A DNA stretch of 64,000 bases, taken from positions 24,274,960 to 24,338,959 of the forward strand of contig NC_092563.1 of the NCBI RefSeq assembly GCF_037975245.1, given 5' to 3'. Below the pieces are notes generated by a model. The model made no database searches and was not told the DNA's origin. It worked only from the letters and a program-made list of their open reading frames with translations. The position numbers and the translations under genes were made by a program. Shown in pieces: positions 1-12,279 of this stretch; the first letter of the stretch is position 1, and each line of letters begins with the position of its first letter. This DNA comes from Apostichopus japonicus. Taxonomy: Eukaryota > Echinodermata > Holothuroidea > Aspidochirotida > Stichopodidae.

Positions 1-260
1 TCTAAAAACCTACTCTACCATAAATCTTCATATATATACATGGTTCACTGAAGATGAGTAACCTGCTCTATACACCTACTCTACCTATACACACGGTTCT
101 CGCTCTATACACCAAATCTACCATGTCTTTATATATATACACGGTTTACTGAAGATGTGTAACTTGGTTTATACACCTGATCTGCCTTATACACATGGTT
201 CACTCAAGATGTGTAAACTGCTCTATAAACCTACTCTACCATGTATAAACACTTCTTTGT
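1..260. repeat. Degenerate minisatellite, about 55-65 bp units
   Basis: The phrases CTACTCTACC, TATATATACACGGTTCACTGAAG and GATGTGTAACCTGCTCTATACAC recur three to four times with small changes and unequal spacing. It probably lies in an intron of CNOT1. No coding potential is visible. The rest of 261-648 shows nothing recognisable. Confidence 0.7.
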
Positions 261-648
261 GAAGTTATATAACATTTCCTCTTATAACTACATAGTTCCA
301 TACTTATCACAGAAACCAAGTCATATCTTATCTCATACTTGGCAATACAACTTGCTGTTGTCCTAATCAATAAAACTGAATATCTTCTTCTTCGGTTTTG
401 TAACTCTTAAAAGTAGATTTGTAAATCGAACCCTCTGACATCAGATTGTTTTCAATATCCATGTCTTGCTTATTTTATATTTTACTTTATATATCCTCCA
501 ATTTACCTTCCATATGAAAAAGAAGAATTTGATTTATTCCTTTTTCCTGAAAAAAAAAACAATTCATTGTGACACACAGGTGTGGATAAGCTCACTAATG
601 GAAATTGTGATCTTTCATGCAATGAAACAAACAATATAGGTTTAATAC

Positions 649-772
649 CAAAATTCTTGAGGTCTGTACTGGCAGAATGGGTAAGAGCAAGGCCGAAGAC
701 CACTTCCTTGACTTTGGTGAGTTTCAGAACTTTACTGATTTGATGAAGAAGTTGAGGTGATGGCTTTAAAGT
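649..772 (-). CDS. CNOT1: CNOT1 coding exon 4 (CCR4-NOT scaffold, N-terminal region)
   Basis: Read on the minus strand from acceptor AG (773-774) to donor GTATTA (643-648); 124 bases, ending in phase 1. It encodes a segment containing LKPSPQLLHQISKVLKL and EVVFGLAL, which lines up with the vertebrate CNOT1 stretch beginning SLKPAPHLFAQLSKVLKL as I remember it. CNOT1 is the large cytoplasmic scaffold that holds the CAF1/CCR4 deadenylases and the other NOT subunits for mRNA decay and translational repression; this part belongs to the N-terminal helical region. The next exon should lie left of the window, since I see no continuation in 1-648. Very likely functional: the frame is open and both splice sites are usable. 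Confidence 0.9.
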
Positions 773-1388
773 CTGTTTAAAAGAAGAAAAAAAATAAAGG
801 GAACAATGTCCATTATTACACAAAACTACACACAGTCAAGCAACCGCGGTAACAAGCATCAACAATGATGTCATGTAATCCATTATGTAGGCAATTTGGA
901 TTTGCTTCTTCCAAACTTGACCGCATCACAACCTCAACGATCTTTTACTTTCAAGCTGACATGACCACTGAAGGAAGAGCAGAAATCCAACAATCTTAGG
1001 GATTTCTTGCCACAGTTTATAATATTTTGGTTTTTAAGGACAACACTGGATGCAAGATTTTACCATTACAGATCACCAGGTTCCAGAATCACTGTGGCCC
1101 CAACTGGTAAAATATGAATGTCATTCCAAGCTTTACTTTTTGAGCTATGGTATTTACAGGGACTTCTTAACACCCTAAACTCTATTGACCTCAAGAGATC
1201 TTTGACCTGAACATAAATGATGATAGGGTTCTTGTACACACCAAGGTGCATCAACATACAACACACAAACTTTATAAGCATGTGGTAACTCTAAGCAAGT
1301 CCGTTACCTCCACTTAAAGTAATGTTACTTGAACTGCTAAATACAATAGTATGAAGCATATCAATTCTTTTGATAATTTGAGACTGAC

Positions 1389-1487
1389 CTTCTGATGGCT
1401 AAGTGGGTTGTCAACAGCAAAACACAGGCTACTGATGAAACTAGGTTTTGCCACCAGCTGTGAGCATTCATCAACGAGATACTGGGT
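1389..1487 (-). CDS. CNOT1: CNOT1 coding exon 3
   Basis: Minus-strand exon of 99 bases (33 codons, phase 0 at both ends). The acceptor reads CACACAG before the ACC codon and the donor is GTCAGT (1383-1388). It encodes TQYLVDECSQLVAKPSF followed by ISSLCFAVDNPLSHQK, matching the vertebrate segment TQFLIQECASLITKPNF and its continuation. Open reading in other frames across 1361-1795 is a shadow. The roughly 600 bp introns on either side show no other coding signal. Confidence 0.9.
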
Positions 1488-2088
1488 CTGTGTGACAAGG
1501 AATCAAGAGGTACATGTTCTGATATATATATATATACTAGTAAACAACTAAACAAAGCAATATATCCACTAACAAACAACCAAACAACGATAAAAACTGT
1601 CATCATTTTATTGTAAGGATCCTCCACCCCCCACCCCCCCCCCCCGCCATCAACCATTATTGAATGCACAACCCTCCTGGTAACACAGTTTTCTGACACT
1701 TTTTGCAACACAGGTCTGTCAAATGAAAAATTCAAACAATTCATCACAAGTGTTCCATCCATTATTGAAACAAATTCCATTACCAATGCTTGCAAGCAAC
1801 AGCTAATATCATGCAGTAATTTACCAGTTTGGATATAGTCTGCAAATCTTGTTAATTAATGAATACTGGGTCTATTCTATATCGTAATAAGGTGCGATAT
1901 GCATAAAAATAGTAACTTGCCCTGGGCCGCTAAAACGGATGGAACAACATTTCACTGAAGCGAGAATGTAATTTTCCGTACATTGCACACATTCTCCAAG
2001 TTGAAATAGTAAAAATGCATATCTGCAACACAAAACAACGTGTGTACAACCACTCTTAAAAACGACATACTGTCCTCAGTTCACTCAC

Positions 2089-2196
2089 TTGGTGTGCGTC
2101 TTTTCCGTTGGTTTTACTTTCACTCGAGAAATCAACAGCGGAGAAGAGACAGCGCAACAGGTGCCTGTCTGCCTCAGGCCCGTGCTGAGACACCAG
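2089..2196 (-). CDS. CNOT1: CNOT1 coding exon 2
   Basis: Minus-strand exon of 108 bases (36 codons, phase 0 at both ends). The acceptor is TTGTTACAG and the donor GTGAGT (2083-2088). It contains the nearly invariant block [15 protein letters not shown], followed by [13 protein letters not shown] and AHQ; vertebrate CNOT1 has [20 protein letters not shown] at this place. This is the strongest single piece of evidence for the gene's identity. Confidence 0.93.
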
Positions 2197-4391
2197 CTGT
2201 AACAATGATACAAAATATTAGAATAAATCTCTAAAAAGCAGCTTTTTGAACTGATTTTGACATGCAAATAAACTGTACGAATAAAAGTGTCCTGGTGATG
2301 AAACATTGATAAGAAGTTTAATTTATTCAGTACTCACTTATGAAACCTCCATATGCCGGAAAAAAAAAAATGGAAGAAATGTTGAAAATGGCAGCTTTGA
2401 TCCATTCCAATCTTATTTTGAAAAGTGCACAGTGCACTTGCATATTGGACATGCAAATTTATAGCTGACATAGAAGTGCAACAACATTTACACAAGATAC
2501 TGAAACTGAGTGGGAGCTGACTCTGTTAAGAAAAATACAGTGTAATCCAAACTTATCCTTAACATAAACAACAAAATGGTGATGGACTAAAATTTGGTTG
2601 ACCAATGAAGCATGAGGGGGGGGGGGAGGAATGCATCTCCCTAGCCTCTTAAATTAGACCGTGCTGTGCACTTCATACAGGTGAGAATAGAAAACATCCA
2701 TTTTGTCAACTTCACACGTTAAGACAAATCAGGCCATAATTTACAATTACGAACAGGAAATTGCCCACAGCAGTCAATAAAATAATTGCAACATTTGGAA
2801 TACTCTTCAAACAGTGCCGTGGGATGGGATGGTAGCTTTATGAATATTCCTATAGCCTTTAAAGTTGCAGAGGCCTTAACCATTGTAACCGTCACACACA
2901 CATCATTTCCTATAAAATTGCATGTGCGTGTGTAAACAAAAAGTTCTTCAAAGATTGTGTCTTGCATACAGACTGACATAATGGATTATGAGGATGCATC
3001 ATTTGGGGGTGGCAAATGGTATTTAAACTAACAGACCAATATAGCCTACTGCACTGCTGTTGTTGGTAGATTCACTCTTCCAAATTATATCAAGTCCAAA
3101 GTAATACCAATGACGGGGCTTTGCGAGTTCTCGTATGCGCAGTCACAGTGGTATTAATACGCCTACAGTGTGTGTCTCTCTAACAGGGGCGGACTGGGTC
3201 TTTAAACCGGCCCGGGCATTTTCCACTTAGACCGGCCCATTATTCTTTGATATGCTACTTCATACTGGTCGCTGTCCTGGGGGAGGGATGTAAGGGTAGG
3301 GGTGTCCCCCTCCCATTGCGAATTTTTTGAAGTTACGGAATACCTTTATGCAAAATGGTGCTATATTTCTCAAATGTAGGTTGCAATAATCCTTTAAAAA
3401 TTACCCAATTATAATAAAATTCCAGAAGCATCACTTGATTAAACTGAGGAAAGTTAAAAGCGTAAACAAAAATAGACAAAAATATATGTTTTAGACTGGA
3501 TTTTATTTAGTTTTTCAAGCATTTCGTGACAACATGCTTGAAAAAAATGGGAAAAAAACCTTAATAACAGCCATAAGCCAATATCATGTTAAATCTTTTG
3601 TTACTAACTAACACGTAACAGACTAACTAACATGGTGATTTCATGAGCTGATTCCCACAGATAAAAAATATTTCTACACAGCCTGTCTGTATTCTATTAA
3701 CTACTCTGAAAATGGGCTGTAATTTTTATCAGGCTCCCGAGCCCACCGGGCATTGCCCAAACGCCCGTGTGGCCAGTCCACAACTGCTCTCTATTATCAT
3801 TGTTGTAGATTCAAAGTTGCGGTCGATTCAATTAGTAATTATTGTGTGAAGTTACCATAATTTAGGCTATAGATTATTCAGTGATTGTAACTGTGAGGCC
3901 AGCATCAAAGTGGAACTACATGGTTGCTGGGTAATCTGCAGTTAAGCCTAACACTGCAGTGGCAACTTTTGAACAGTTTGTATCAAATATTGGCTAACCA
4001 CAGTTGCTCAAGCTAGTCCATCTTTGAGTCAATGCTGTAAATGGTGAGAACCTATAGACACATAGTTGTAAACTATCATATGTAAGCGATGTATCTTTCT
4101 CTTTACAACTTTACCAGACAGTCACAGTAACCTTAATTAGGATTTCCATATGGCAGAACATGACGAGGAAACTGCACTAGCAAAGCTTAGGCTTGGTCGA
4201 GGCTAGCCTAACGTGCGGATTGACAGGTGCCCATAGTTGCTTTGGTTAGCGCAATGCAACTTGTAAATCATTCTATTTCTTGAGGTAGGACTTAAGTGCA
4301 ATACTGTGATCCTGACAATCAAAAAGAAGTACGACAAACCAAGTATGTTCATGGGGTGTGAAGGACATAAATGCTCAAGGAATGTGCTTAC
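2197..4391 (-). other. CNOT1: CNOT1 intron 1
   Basis: First coding intron, about 2.2 kb, phase 0, GT-AG. It holds the hAT-type element at 3184-3786 and a poly-G run near 2617-2629. The remaining sequence shows no other gene or RNA that I recognise. Confidence 0.8.
3184..3786. mobile_element. Non-autonomous hAT-type element with 8-bp target-site duplication
   Basis: The left end starts CAGGGGCGGACTGG. The right end, read in reverse, starts CAGTTGTGGACTGG. Immediately outside are CTCTCTAA (3176-3183) and CTCTCTAT (3787-3794), a 7 of 8 match to an 8-bp duplication, as expected for hAT transposases. At 603 bp and without an open frame it must have been mobilised in trans. Confidence 0.75.
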
Positions 4392-4493
4392 CCGTGCGAC
4401 TTCCCCAACGCTTTGTTTGTAGTTTTTCTTGGTGAGGTTGGCCACTAAGATGGAAATCTGCGACAAGGCCAGAGAAAGGGAATCAAGATTCAT
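4392..4493 (-). CDS. CNOT1: CNOT1 coding exon 1 with start codon
   Basis: Minus-strand exon from ATG at 4491-4493 to donor GTAAGC (4386-4391); 34 codons, ending in phase 0. The protein starts [14 protein letters not shown] and continues with [12 protein letters not shown], essentially the same as the vertebrate CNOT1 N-terminus ([20 protein letters not shown]), which fixes the start codon. Sequence further right (about 4494-4700) should be 5' UTR and promoter; I see no clear TATA box. The gene points away from the large HYR/EGF gene, with 7.8 kb of repeat-rich DNA between the two start codons. In-window total: about 144 residues in four exons. Confidence 0.93.
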
Positions 4494-4785
4494 TATTTCA
4501 TTCTTTCACCATTTAAAACTTCAAACGACCAAGAAGGCCAGCACACTTTAGCCGTGCGTTATTGAGTCTCTATTTGTTGGTAAGAATGAGTCCATTCACG
4601 ATGAAAAAAAGGAATATTTTATGATAATTGCGAGCAGTAGTTTTGCTTTACTCTTCAGCAAAAATGGGAGCTAGAAGAGACCGATAGCTTAGAAAGGGTG
4701 GCGGTATAGCAAAATAATATTCATCAGAGATAGTGACGTACCTTCACCAAACCTAATCCACTGTAGATCTACTACTATACGGCTA

Positions 4786-6508
4786 TGGTAATAATAATTG
4801 CTGAGTTATGTCAGACATAATTGCTGAATAATGTCCGACATAAATCCGAATTATGTACCATAATAATCTACCAACCAGGTGAGCGCATCTCAATGCTTAT
4901 TTATGCGGTACATTAATCGTATCTGCACCAACCATTAACAGCTCAAATCAGAGGTGGATGCGTATCTTACCACACAGTAACAAGTTCAGTTATAGACCCA
5001 GCAGGTGTTAATCCTCTTGAGTCTTTCCCTAGTCATCCAGCTAGTCTATATAAGCTTATCAGCAAATAAACCATTGCAGTGGTGTTTTTGATAAGTTTTG
5101 GGTGGGCATTATAAGACTTCGTCTTACCAAGGAGCCCGAGAAGACAGGTGAATACAGGTGAATACAGATATTTATGTACTGCTTAAATCCGAATTATGTA
5201 CCGCATAAATCGTACATTTACCACATAAATCTGGATTCAGGAGTCTTCCAAGCTCAGCATAGCGTAATGCCCTTCGAAGATTAACAAACCGGTTCAAAGC
5301 ATTGCGAACAAACATCGGATTTATTTGGGATTGGGAGTCAACATTTGTCAATAACCTACAAGTATCGTTCGCTTCCCGACGAAAATCATGCAGATGTTGT
5401 ACTTTGTCCATCATGCGTGCCATTGCGTTGTACTTTGCTTTATACAGCAAAAAAAAAAACTGCGCTCTTTTCACGCTACAGCAAGAGGGAATGAACACTA
5501 GCTCAGGGCATGGTAACAGGTAGGCCGCATGGGAAATACTTGCTGAATTATTTCCGACATAATTGCTGAAGTATTTCTGACATAAATCCGAATTATGTAC
5601 AAATAAATACGAATTATGTGCCACATAAATCGGCCAATCAGGTGAGTGCATCTCGATGCTTATTTATGCGTTACATTAATCGTATTTATGTACCGCATAA
5701 ATCCGTATTATGTACCGCATTTATACGTTTTCGCTCGGTGGGTTGCAGTTTTTGTGTTGTGGGGTTGCTTGTGTGTTCATGCAGTGTGTTCAATGTGTTG
5801 TGGATGTTTGTTTTACCGGTGACAGAATTTATCAAGAGAGAGTAGTCTCGGCACACCAGGCACGTAGGAAACTATTTTGATCACCGTCCTATAAGTAGTA
5901 CGGTAGGTTTTAGGGGGTGGGTGTCGATATATTGGGCCTAATAATTAATGATCATTAGATGTAATCTGTGCTATATTTTGCAACTGTTGAAGTAAACTTG
6001 TGTTCAATCATTTTTTTTTTTGGAATGGGGAGGAGGGGGCGGGGGGAGTTTGTCCGGTATTTACGTTTTAATTAGGGTGGATAAAAAGTTAAGCAACAGA
6101 CTTTCACAAAATGGAAATTAACCATTTACCCCCCCCCCCCTTTAACCGTCCACCAACAACCTCGACGGCACACGCACCCGACAAAACGAGACAGTGTGAC
6201 GAGTTGACATAAGTAGCTTATGACAATTTGACCGTGTATCGAGATGACAGTTTGGTCGAGTTGGAATGTGTCGAGTTAACGGTGTGTCGAGTTGAGTGAC
6301 ATTCTTTATTATTCTGTACGTGATTGGTTGATTTATGTCCGACATAATTCGTATTCATGTGGCATATAAATCGGATTTATGTCGGACATAATTCATATTT
6401 ATGTGGCACATAATTCGGATTTATGTCGAACATAATTCGTATTTATGGGGTAAATATTTCGGAATTATGTCGGACATAATTCAGCAATTATTTCCCATGC
6501 GGCCTACC
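4786..6508. mobile_element. Compound foldback / TIR element 1
   Basis: An exact 20-bp inverted repeat lies at 5519-5538 (GGTAGGCCGCATGGGAAATA) and 6489-6508, and the similarity continues inward (TGCTGAATTAT, CCGACATAATT). A degenerate second left end (TATGGTAATAATAATTGCTG) at about 4786 suggests the whole 1.7 kb is one element with a duplicated left end. The subterminal arms are arrays of the quasi-palindrome TATGTCGGACATAATTC and its variants. The stretch 5232-5516 is shared with element 2 (9228-9760), which shows common descent. The flank TATGG suggests TA target sites. No transposase frame is visible. Confidence 0.65.
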
Positions 6509-6509
6509 A

Positions 6510-6770
6510 TACACGTAGCTTCGAGACATCATCTACACGTAATTGACGTACTCTCGGCGACTAGATAGTTTCGATACGAGAAATAGATGACGTAACCACT
6601 GCAATTGCCTATAGCCGATCGGTAATAGCTATTTATTGACCTTGGAAATGGTTCCCCTAAGGTATCTATTGACAATTCATAATACATATTAACAAATTAT
6701 CCCTGAAATCAGCGTCTCAGACGTCCCTTGTTGACGCAATATACACGCAATAATGCTCACTTGAGCCTGT
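6510..6770 (+). repeat. Direct repeat copy A of about 250 bp
   Basis: The sequence from ACACGTAGCTTCGAGAC through CTGAAATCAGCGTCTCAGACG to ATAATGCTCACTTGAG is repeated, clearly diverged, at 8165-8412. Copy A follows the right end of foldback element 1 and copy B precedes the left end of element 2. The pair therefore marks an old duplication or a larger repeat unit around which the hAT-like element sits. Confidence 0.65.
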
Positions 6771-6824
6771 TTGGGCTTGAAGGAATAAAAGTGCCAACGG
6801 CGACGGGGCATTTACCACTAACAC

Positions 6825-8161
6825 CAGGGGCGTATCCAGGGGGGGCGCAACAGGCGCGCGCCCCCCCTATTGGCCGTCACCAAAAAAAAAAAAAGTTTAG
6901 CAAAAGAAAAAAAAAAAAAATTGATGACGACCTTTATGTGAGATGTCGGTGATCGCTCAACCCCCCCCCCCTCCCGTATGCTTTATTTTTTGTTTGCAAA
7001 AAAAAGGTTCTGGCGAAGTTCGGCGGCATAATAGTTTTAGAAACATAGATGGTAATTGTGTTTGTATTATCACTATAAACACTAAGTGACATGCCAGCCA
7101 TACTAAATTGTGCATTTTGTGTCCATATTTACTGGAAATGTTGCTTATTATTAAGGTCGAAAAATGGATCACATATGGCCATGGGCGGCGATCCTAGGTG
7201 GAGGGGGATATATCCCCCCATGAAAATGGGTGGAGGGGATGTAATGCACCATATCCCCCCCCCCACCAAATGCCAGGGATAAGAATATTTTCATGCCTAC
7301 ATTTATGCATCTTCGTTAATGTACGGCTCTTTATTAGCTTCATTTCTCGCCTACCATAAACGCAGTGCGATCTTTTCAAATAAAGCGTCTTTATAAAGCA
7401 AAAATAGTTGACTGTAGGCTTCATTGGCCCTATAACAACAAAATGTATTATTGCGCCCACGGTATTGATATAGTACATATATGCACCCTCATAGTATTCA
7501 TATAGGCCCTATAGTAGGCCTACACACGTACATGTTCCCTCGAACAGCTGAGAATCTCATGTAACCAGGGTAATGCTTAATACACGTTTCACCTGGATGC
7601 CCTAGCAATCGGTACCTAGGAATGTAACTATGTGTAATTGTGTATTGCATGTGTATAGGCCTGTAATAGCCTGCATGAGGCCATTTTCTTCATCGAATAA
7701 TATAAAAGAGCTCTCGAACATTCTAACGTTGCGCCTGAAACAAGATTGACAGGGGCAATTTTCCCAAAATAACACCCGAAATTAAAAAAAAAGTATTTTG
7801 GATCCTGATTATGAGATATTTCGGACATGACATCCCTATTTTAAAGTTGGGTATATGCCGCTTGGAAACCTCGGGAAGTGCCGTTTCCGGCCATCTAGAG
7901 GGTTTGTTAATCCCAAAATTTTCTTGTACGCTTCGCGCCAACTCATGGTGGCGCTACGCTTAGATAGTCAACAAGGTCATATCCCCCCCCCCCCCCCCAC
8001 TCGGAAGTACGGATCGCCGCCCATGCATATGACACCATTTTGCATTTCAGCCCTTCTTCGAAAGCAAAAATTGTACACCCCTCCCCTTAGACCCATCCCC
8101 CAGGACGGCGATCATTCATGCCTGGCGCCCCCCCTATTGGAAAATCCTGGATAAGCCCCTG
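6825..8161. mobile_element. hAT-like element hosting a nested insertion
   Basis: The left end is CAGGGGCGTATCCAGG (6825-6840). The right end in reverse reads CAGGGGCTTATCCAGG (8146-8161), with one difference in 16. Both sides are flanked by AACAC, shorter than the usual 8-bp duplication, so the family assignment is less certain. Most of the interior is the separate element at 7180-8025. No transposase gene is seen. Confidence 0.6.
7180..8025. mobile_element. Nested non-autonomous hAT-type element
   Basis: The ends are CATGGGCGGCGATCC and its reverse complement. The flanks CATATGGC (7172-7179) and CATATGAC (8026-8033) agree in 7 of 8 positions. A partial copy with the same left end lies at 14092-14370. 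The block CCGTTTCCGGCCATCT ... CTTCGCGCCAACTCATGGTGG near its right end also occurs at 19771-19880 and 51308-51395, so it belongs to a wider family. Confidence 0.7.
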
Positions 8162-8164
8162 AAC

Positions 8165-8412
8165 ACGTTGCTTCCAGACATTATGTACACGTAATTGTGT
8201 TGCTCACGGCAACTAGATAGCTTCGACACGAGGAACAGACGACGTATTCACTGCAATTGCCTATAGAAATATTTTCTACGCGAAAAATAATTTTTAATCT
8301 AAGGTATCTATATATTTATAATTCATTATACATATTTACAAATTATCCCCGAAATCAGCGTCTAAGTCTTCCCTTATTGACGCAATCTACACATAATAAT
8401 GTTCACTTGAGT
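8165..8412 (+). repeat. Direct repeat copy B of about 250 bp
   Basis: Diverged duplicate of 6510-6770: shared blocks include CACTGCAATTGCCTATAG, AAATCAGCGTCT and TTGACGCAAT. It ends where foldback element 2 begins. Confidence 0.65.
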
Positions 8413-9972
8413 ATGGTTGGCCATACGGAAAATAATTGCTGATTTAATGTCCATACGAATTAAAATTATTACCGTTATCAATTCTATTTAATACCGGCAT
8501 TAATTCTCAGCCAATCACCATGCAGCTTCATATGCCGGTATTAAATATAATTAATACCGGCATTTAATATAATTAATACCGGCATTCGTCTTCGTCTTCG
8601 ATACGGTGACACATCCGCAAAAAGGGACAATATCTCACCACACACACGTCAAGAGAATAACTAGTTAAATCTGACCCGAGTACTGACATAAGTGACAGGA
8701 TTCACAGAACCACTGGAACTACTAATGAGGTCTGAAGGCAGACTATTCCAATCCCTAATTGTATTTGGAAAAAAACTATACTTATAGCAATTGGTACTGG
8801 CATACAGTTGGCAGAAATGCATATCATGCATGTTCCGACTCCTACGCAGAGGCTTTCTTAGGCAGTCAATAGGGATCTGAGCCTGACCATAGATGCCCTT
8901 AGCAAATAAGATGATTCTACTTTGTCTGCGCCTCTCTGCCAAGGGCACCAGGTTTAGGTCCCGTAACAGAGATGAGACAGAGCCAGGCTCTCTTGAATAA
9001 TCTGAAGCGATGAATAGAATTAATACCGGCATTACATATAGTTTATACCGGCATTAAATAGAATTAATACCGGCATTATAAAGACCATATTTGTTTAGTT
9101 GGCACTGCAACTGAAGCTGCGCTACAGTGTAATATGCAATGTTATTCACAAGTTTCCAGCTATTGTGCCAGGCGTGAAACTTCCCCGTTAATTCATCCAG
9201 GGACACTGGTGCGACATTGTACTCGTCTTCATTCAGGAGTCTTCCATGCTTTGTATAGCGTATAATGCACTTCGAAGATTAACAAACCGGTTCAAAGCAT
9301 TGCGAACTGGTATATAAAACATCGGATTGTGTGGGATTGGGAGTCAACATTTGTCAATCACCTACAAGTATCGTTCGCTTCTCGACGAAAATCACGCAGA
9401 TATTGTATTGTGTCTGTCATGCGTGCCATTGCGTTGTACTTTGCTTTCTACACATGGGGTAGGAAGCTTCCAAAAAGTGGGGGTGGGAGAAAAACTTTCT
9501 CATTCCACAACCACCATTCGTTATGCTATAAAGCGATATACACCGGCCATATCACTTAAATATATATTATGTGTTAGTATGCTTGCCAGTTTGATACACT
9601 TGCTATATTAGAAAAAAAGTGGGGGAGGGGGAACATGTCCCCAGTTCCCCCGGCCCCTACCCCTATTTGTATGGAGCAGAAATAACTGCGCTGCTTTCAC
9701 GCTACAGCAAGAGGGATTAAGACTAGCTCAGAGCATGATAACAGCTTCAAAATTCGCTAATGTGATTGGTCTATTTAATGCCAGCTTTAATTCTATTTCA
9801 TGCCGGTATTAATTCTATTTAATGCCGGTATTAATTATATTATATACCGTCATATGAAGCTACACGGTGATTGGCTGAGAATTAATGCCGGTATTAAAAA
9901 GAATTATCACCGGTAATAATTTTAGTTCATACGGACATTAAATCAGCAATTATTTCCCGTATGGCCTACCAT
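8413..9972. mobile_element. Foldback / TIR element 2 with TTAATACCGG palindrome arrays
   Basis: About 70 bp of terminal inverted repeat: left from ATGGTTGGCCATACGG, right in reverse from ATGGTAGGCCATACGG, with GGAAATAATTGCTGATTTAA continuing in both. The subterminal parts are runs of AATACCGGCATTAA and its inverse. The middle (9228-9760) is homologous to 5232-5516 of element 1. The outer flanks are consistent with a TA target. A LINE fragment (8661-9032, minus) lies in the left half. Regular palindromes may make this piece hard to sequence and assemble. Confidence 0.7.
8661..9032 (-). pseudogene. LINE reverse-transcriptase C-terminal fragment
   Basis: A minus-strand open stretch of 123 codons contains LVPLAERRRQSRIILFAKG, then YKYSFFPNTIRDWNSLP. 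This is the ending typical of non-LTR retrotransposon reverse transcriptases (ERR-R, then SFFPRTIRDWN-LP). The fingers and the catalytic palm motif are missing, so only the tail of the polymerase remains. It is flanked by ATTAATACCGGCATT repeats and lies wholly inside foldback element 2, so it was captured by, or inserted into, that element. It is not a host gene. Confidence 0.75.
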
Positions 9973-12279
9973 ATCCGTAGGCTTCAACATGTCGTTCCGG
10001 AGGAGACTTTCGCTAATACACATGCAACATGGTGTACTCTTTATACATAGAGCGGTGCTATTGGAAGTGTTCCGTCGTATTTCGAATGACCGGGCGCCGT
10101 TTACGAAACTTAACTGTCGCCTAGTTCGATTTTTGACTATGCCCTCACTCAATACGAATTAATTGTGTGAAACGGTCTTAGTTTGTCACTGACTTTACGA
10201 GCTGTGTCTGGATCGGCTGATCTCAAATTATGTAGTCTTTTCCAACAATTTCAGCATAGCTAGGCCCAGTTACAAGAAACATTCGTCTTTCGTCACGTTT
10301 ATGATTATGGGACAACTCGAACAAACCTGGCTAGGCATATTGGCATTTATATGTAGTCTAGTTCACCAATGGTGGGGTATAAAGACTTAAAGTTGGGTTA
10401 ACACAACAACGCGAAGAATACCAGTCAGAATACCAATACATTTCAGATGGCAAAACATCTCCTCAATTATTTCTTAAGGCATTTTCCCACTGGCTATCAG
10501 TCATAATTCGCAAAATATACAACAATTTAAGGAGTTTTGAGACAAGTTTGTTGTTGTTGCTGCTGGGATTTTTTGGAAGATAGATGCTCTTATACAACCT
10601 CAGATTTTCATTGCGTAAAAGATCGCTTTGACTTAGGCAGTGTAATGGAGTAATAGCGATATTTTATTTGCGCACTAATCTGCATCTAAAGACAAGATAA
10701 AATAATTGGGAAAATGTACGAAGTCGTGCTAATCGAGTAGCGGTTCAAAGTAACAGTGAGGTACTGCATAGGCTTAGGACTCGCGCACACCTATAGTTAC
10801 TGTATAGTATATGCCTAGTATTAAAGGAACCACAATGTGAAAGAAGTCAAGCTATCTTCGTTGCTGTTTTTGCAGATGTTTTATTTTTAATTGTTTGAGA
10901 CATTACAGTAGGCCTAACTGCTTATTTATGATTATGCGACATGTTTTACTTTGTTCAACACTGTGGTGGAATCAAGTTTAAATTTCATACTGCACAGAAA
11001 CATAATTTTCCAATCTGCAATTACGTAGCACCATGTATCCGAGCCTTTAGTGCCTAACCTTTGTTCATAGAAAGTATCGATATTGCAGATCTGTACTATG
11101 GAGACTTGAACAAAAATCATAGGCCTATTGGCAAGTGAAATTTTTGCGAGAAGATTTTTAGTCACGGTCGCCAAATAGCGAGTACTTTTAAAAATATTTG
11201 TCAAGGCCTGAAAACCTTGAAAACATTAAGTCTCATGGTAGAAATCATGGATACTTTTCATACCTGGGTACATGGATTTGCCATATTGAGTGCGAGAACC
11301 CTGTTGCTTGTGAGGTCAAATCTCATATGAGGTTACCATCTGAAAATCCTTTTAAATGATATCTACTGATGGGAAACGTTGATACTTCTCACAGTTGGTG
11401 TGTGGATGATCACATTGAGTACAAGACCCCTATTGGTTTTGGTGGAGGTGTGAATTGCCACGTACAGTGGACTGACATGTGTTTATCATGCCATTGTGTA
11501 ATTGTATCAAAATGGTGGTGTTATTGCCTAGCTAGCTCTGGTTACATAACAAGCAGAAGTGTAGTGCAATGAAGTCATCGAAACCTCAATGCATTCTGGT
11601 CTACAATGTTGTTTTTCACGCGAATACACTTTCTCATACATTAAAGCATTCGCATGAAGTCGATTAACTTTCGTAATTACTCACGACTTTGGAATGCCAT
11701 TATTAACAATTATAGGTGGGTACGTGTTTGATCTGCAAAAGTTATTTTTGTAACAGACTACTTTGAACTATACACAAAAGATTAGGCCTAAACCACAAAG
11801 AATAGCATATATTGAATTCATAAAATTAATAATATTTCTTATAGTATTATAGACAATGTCTATTGTTATTTTGCTAGGTCAATAGATGTCTGCGTGTGTG
11901 TTGCCTGGCAAAGCGCAATAGTCTGTTTCATACTATAGATAAACGGATCACTGCACAACTTGTAGACCGCCCTAAATGCGACAAAAAATCATATTATTTG
12001 TACTGTTATATAAATTTCGGTAAAGCTATAGAAAAAGCAGAACCGACGTAGTAAATTAGGCACGTACATGATTGTAACAGTACAGTATAGTACATAATAT
12101 TTTAACATGTTATACTCTACTTTGCAAATAAAAACAGAAAAACATTGAATTGAAGTAAATACCATTAATGTTATCGCTATTCTCCGTTAATTTAAATTCA
12201 ACGCCACTGTTTTGGAGAAAACTGTAATTTTTTTGGGAGGGAACTGGAGAGGAACAATTTATGCAACAGCTGGTCTACG
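9973..12279. other. Intergenic stretch and putative promoter of the HYR/EGF gene
   Basis: AT-rich sequence with no open frame, RNA gene or repeat that I recognise, apart from short low-complexity runs. The last few hundred bases should hold the promoter and 5' UTR of the gene starting at 12280. An out-of-frame ATG at 12261 precedes the chosen start; its context (T at -3, C at +4) is weak. Confidence 0.5.

Noticed and set aside
6142-6345. Minus-strand frame with repeated TRH/TRSNC
   Set aside because: Made from a short repeat (GTGTCGAGTTGA and variants) inside foldback element 1; no protein family recognised.
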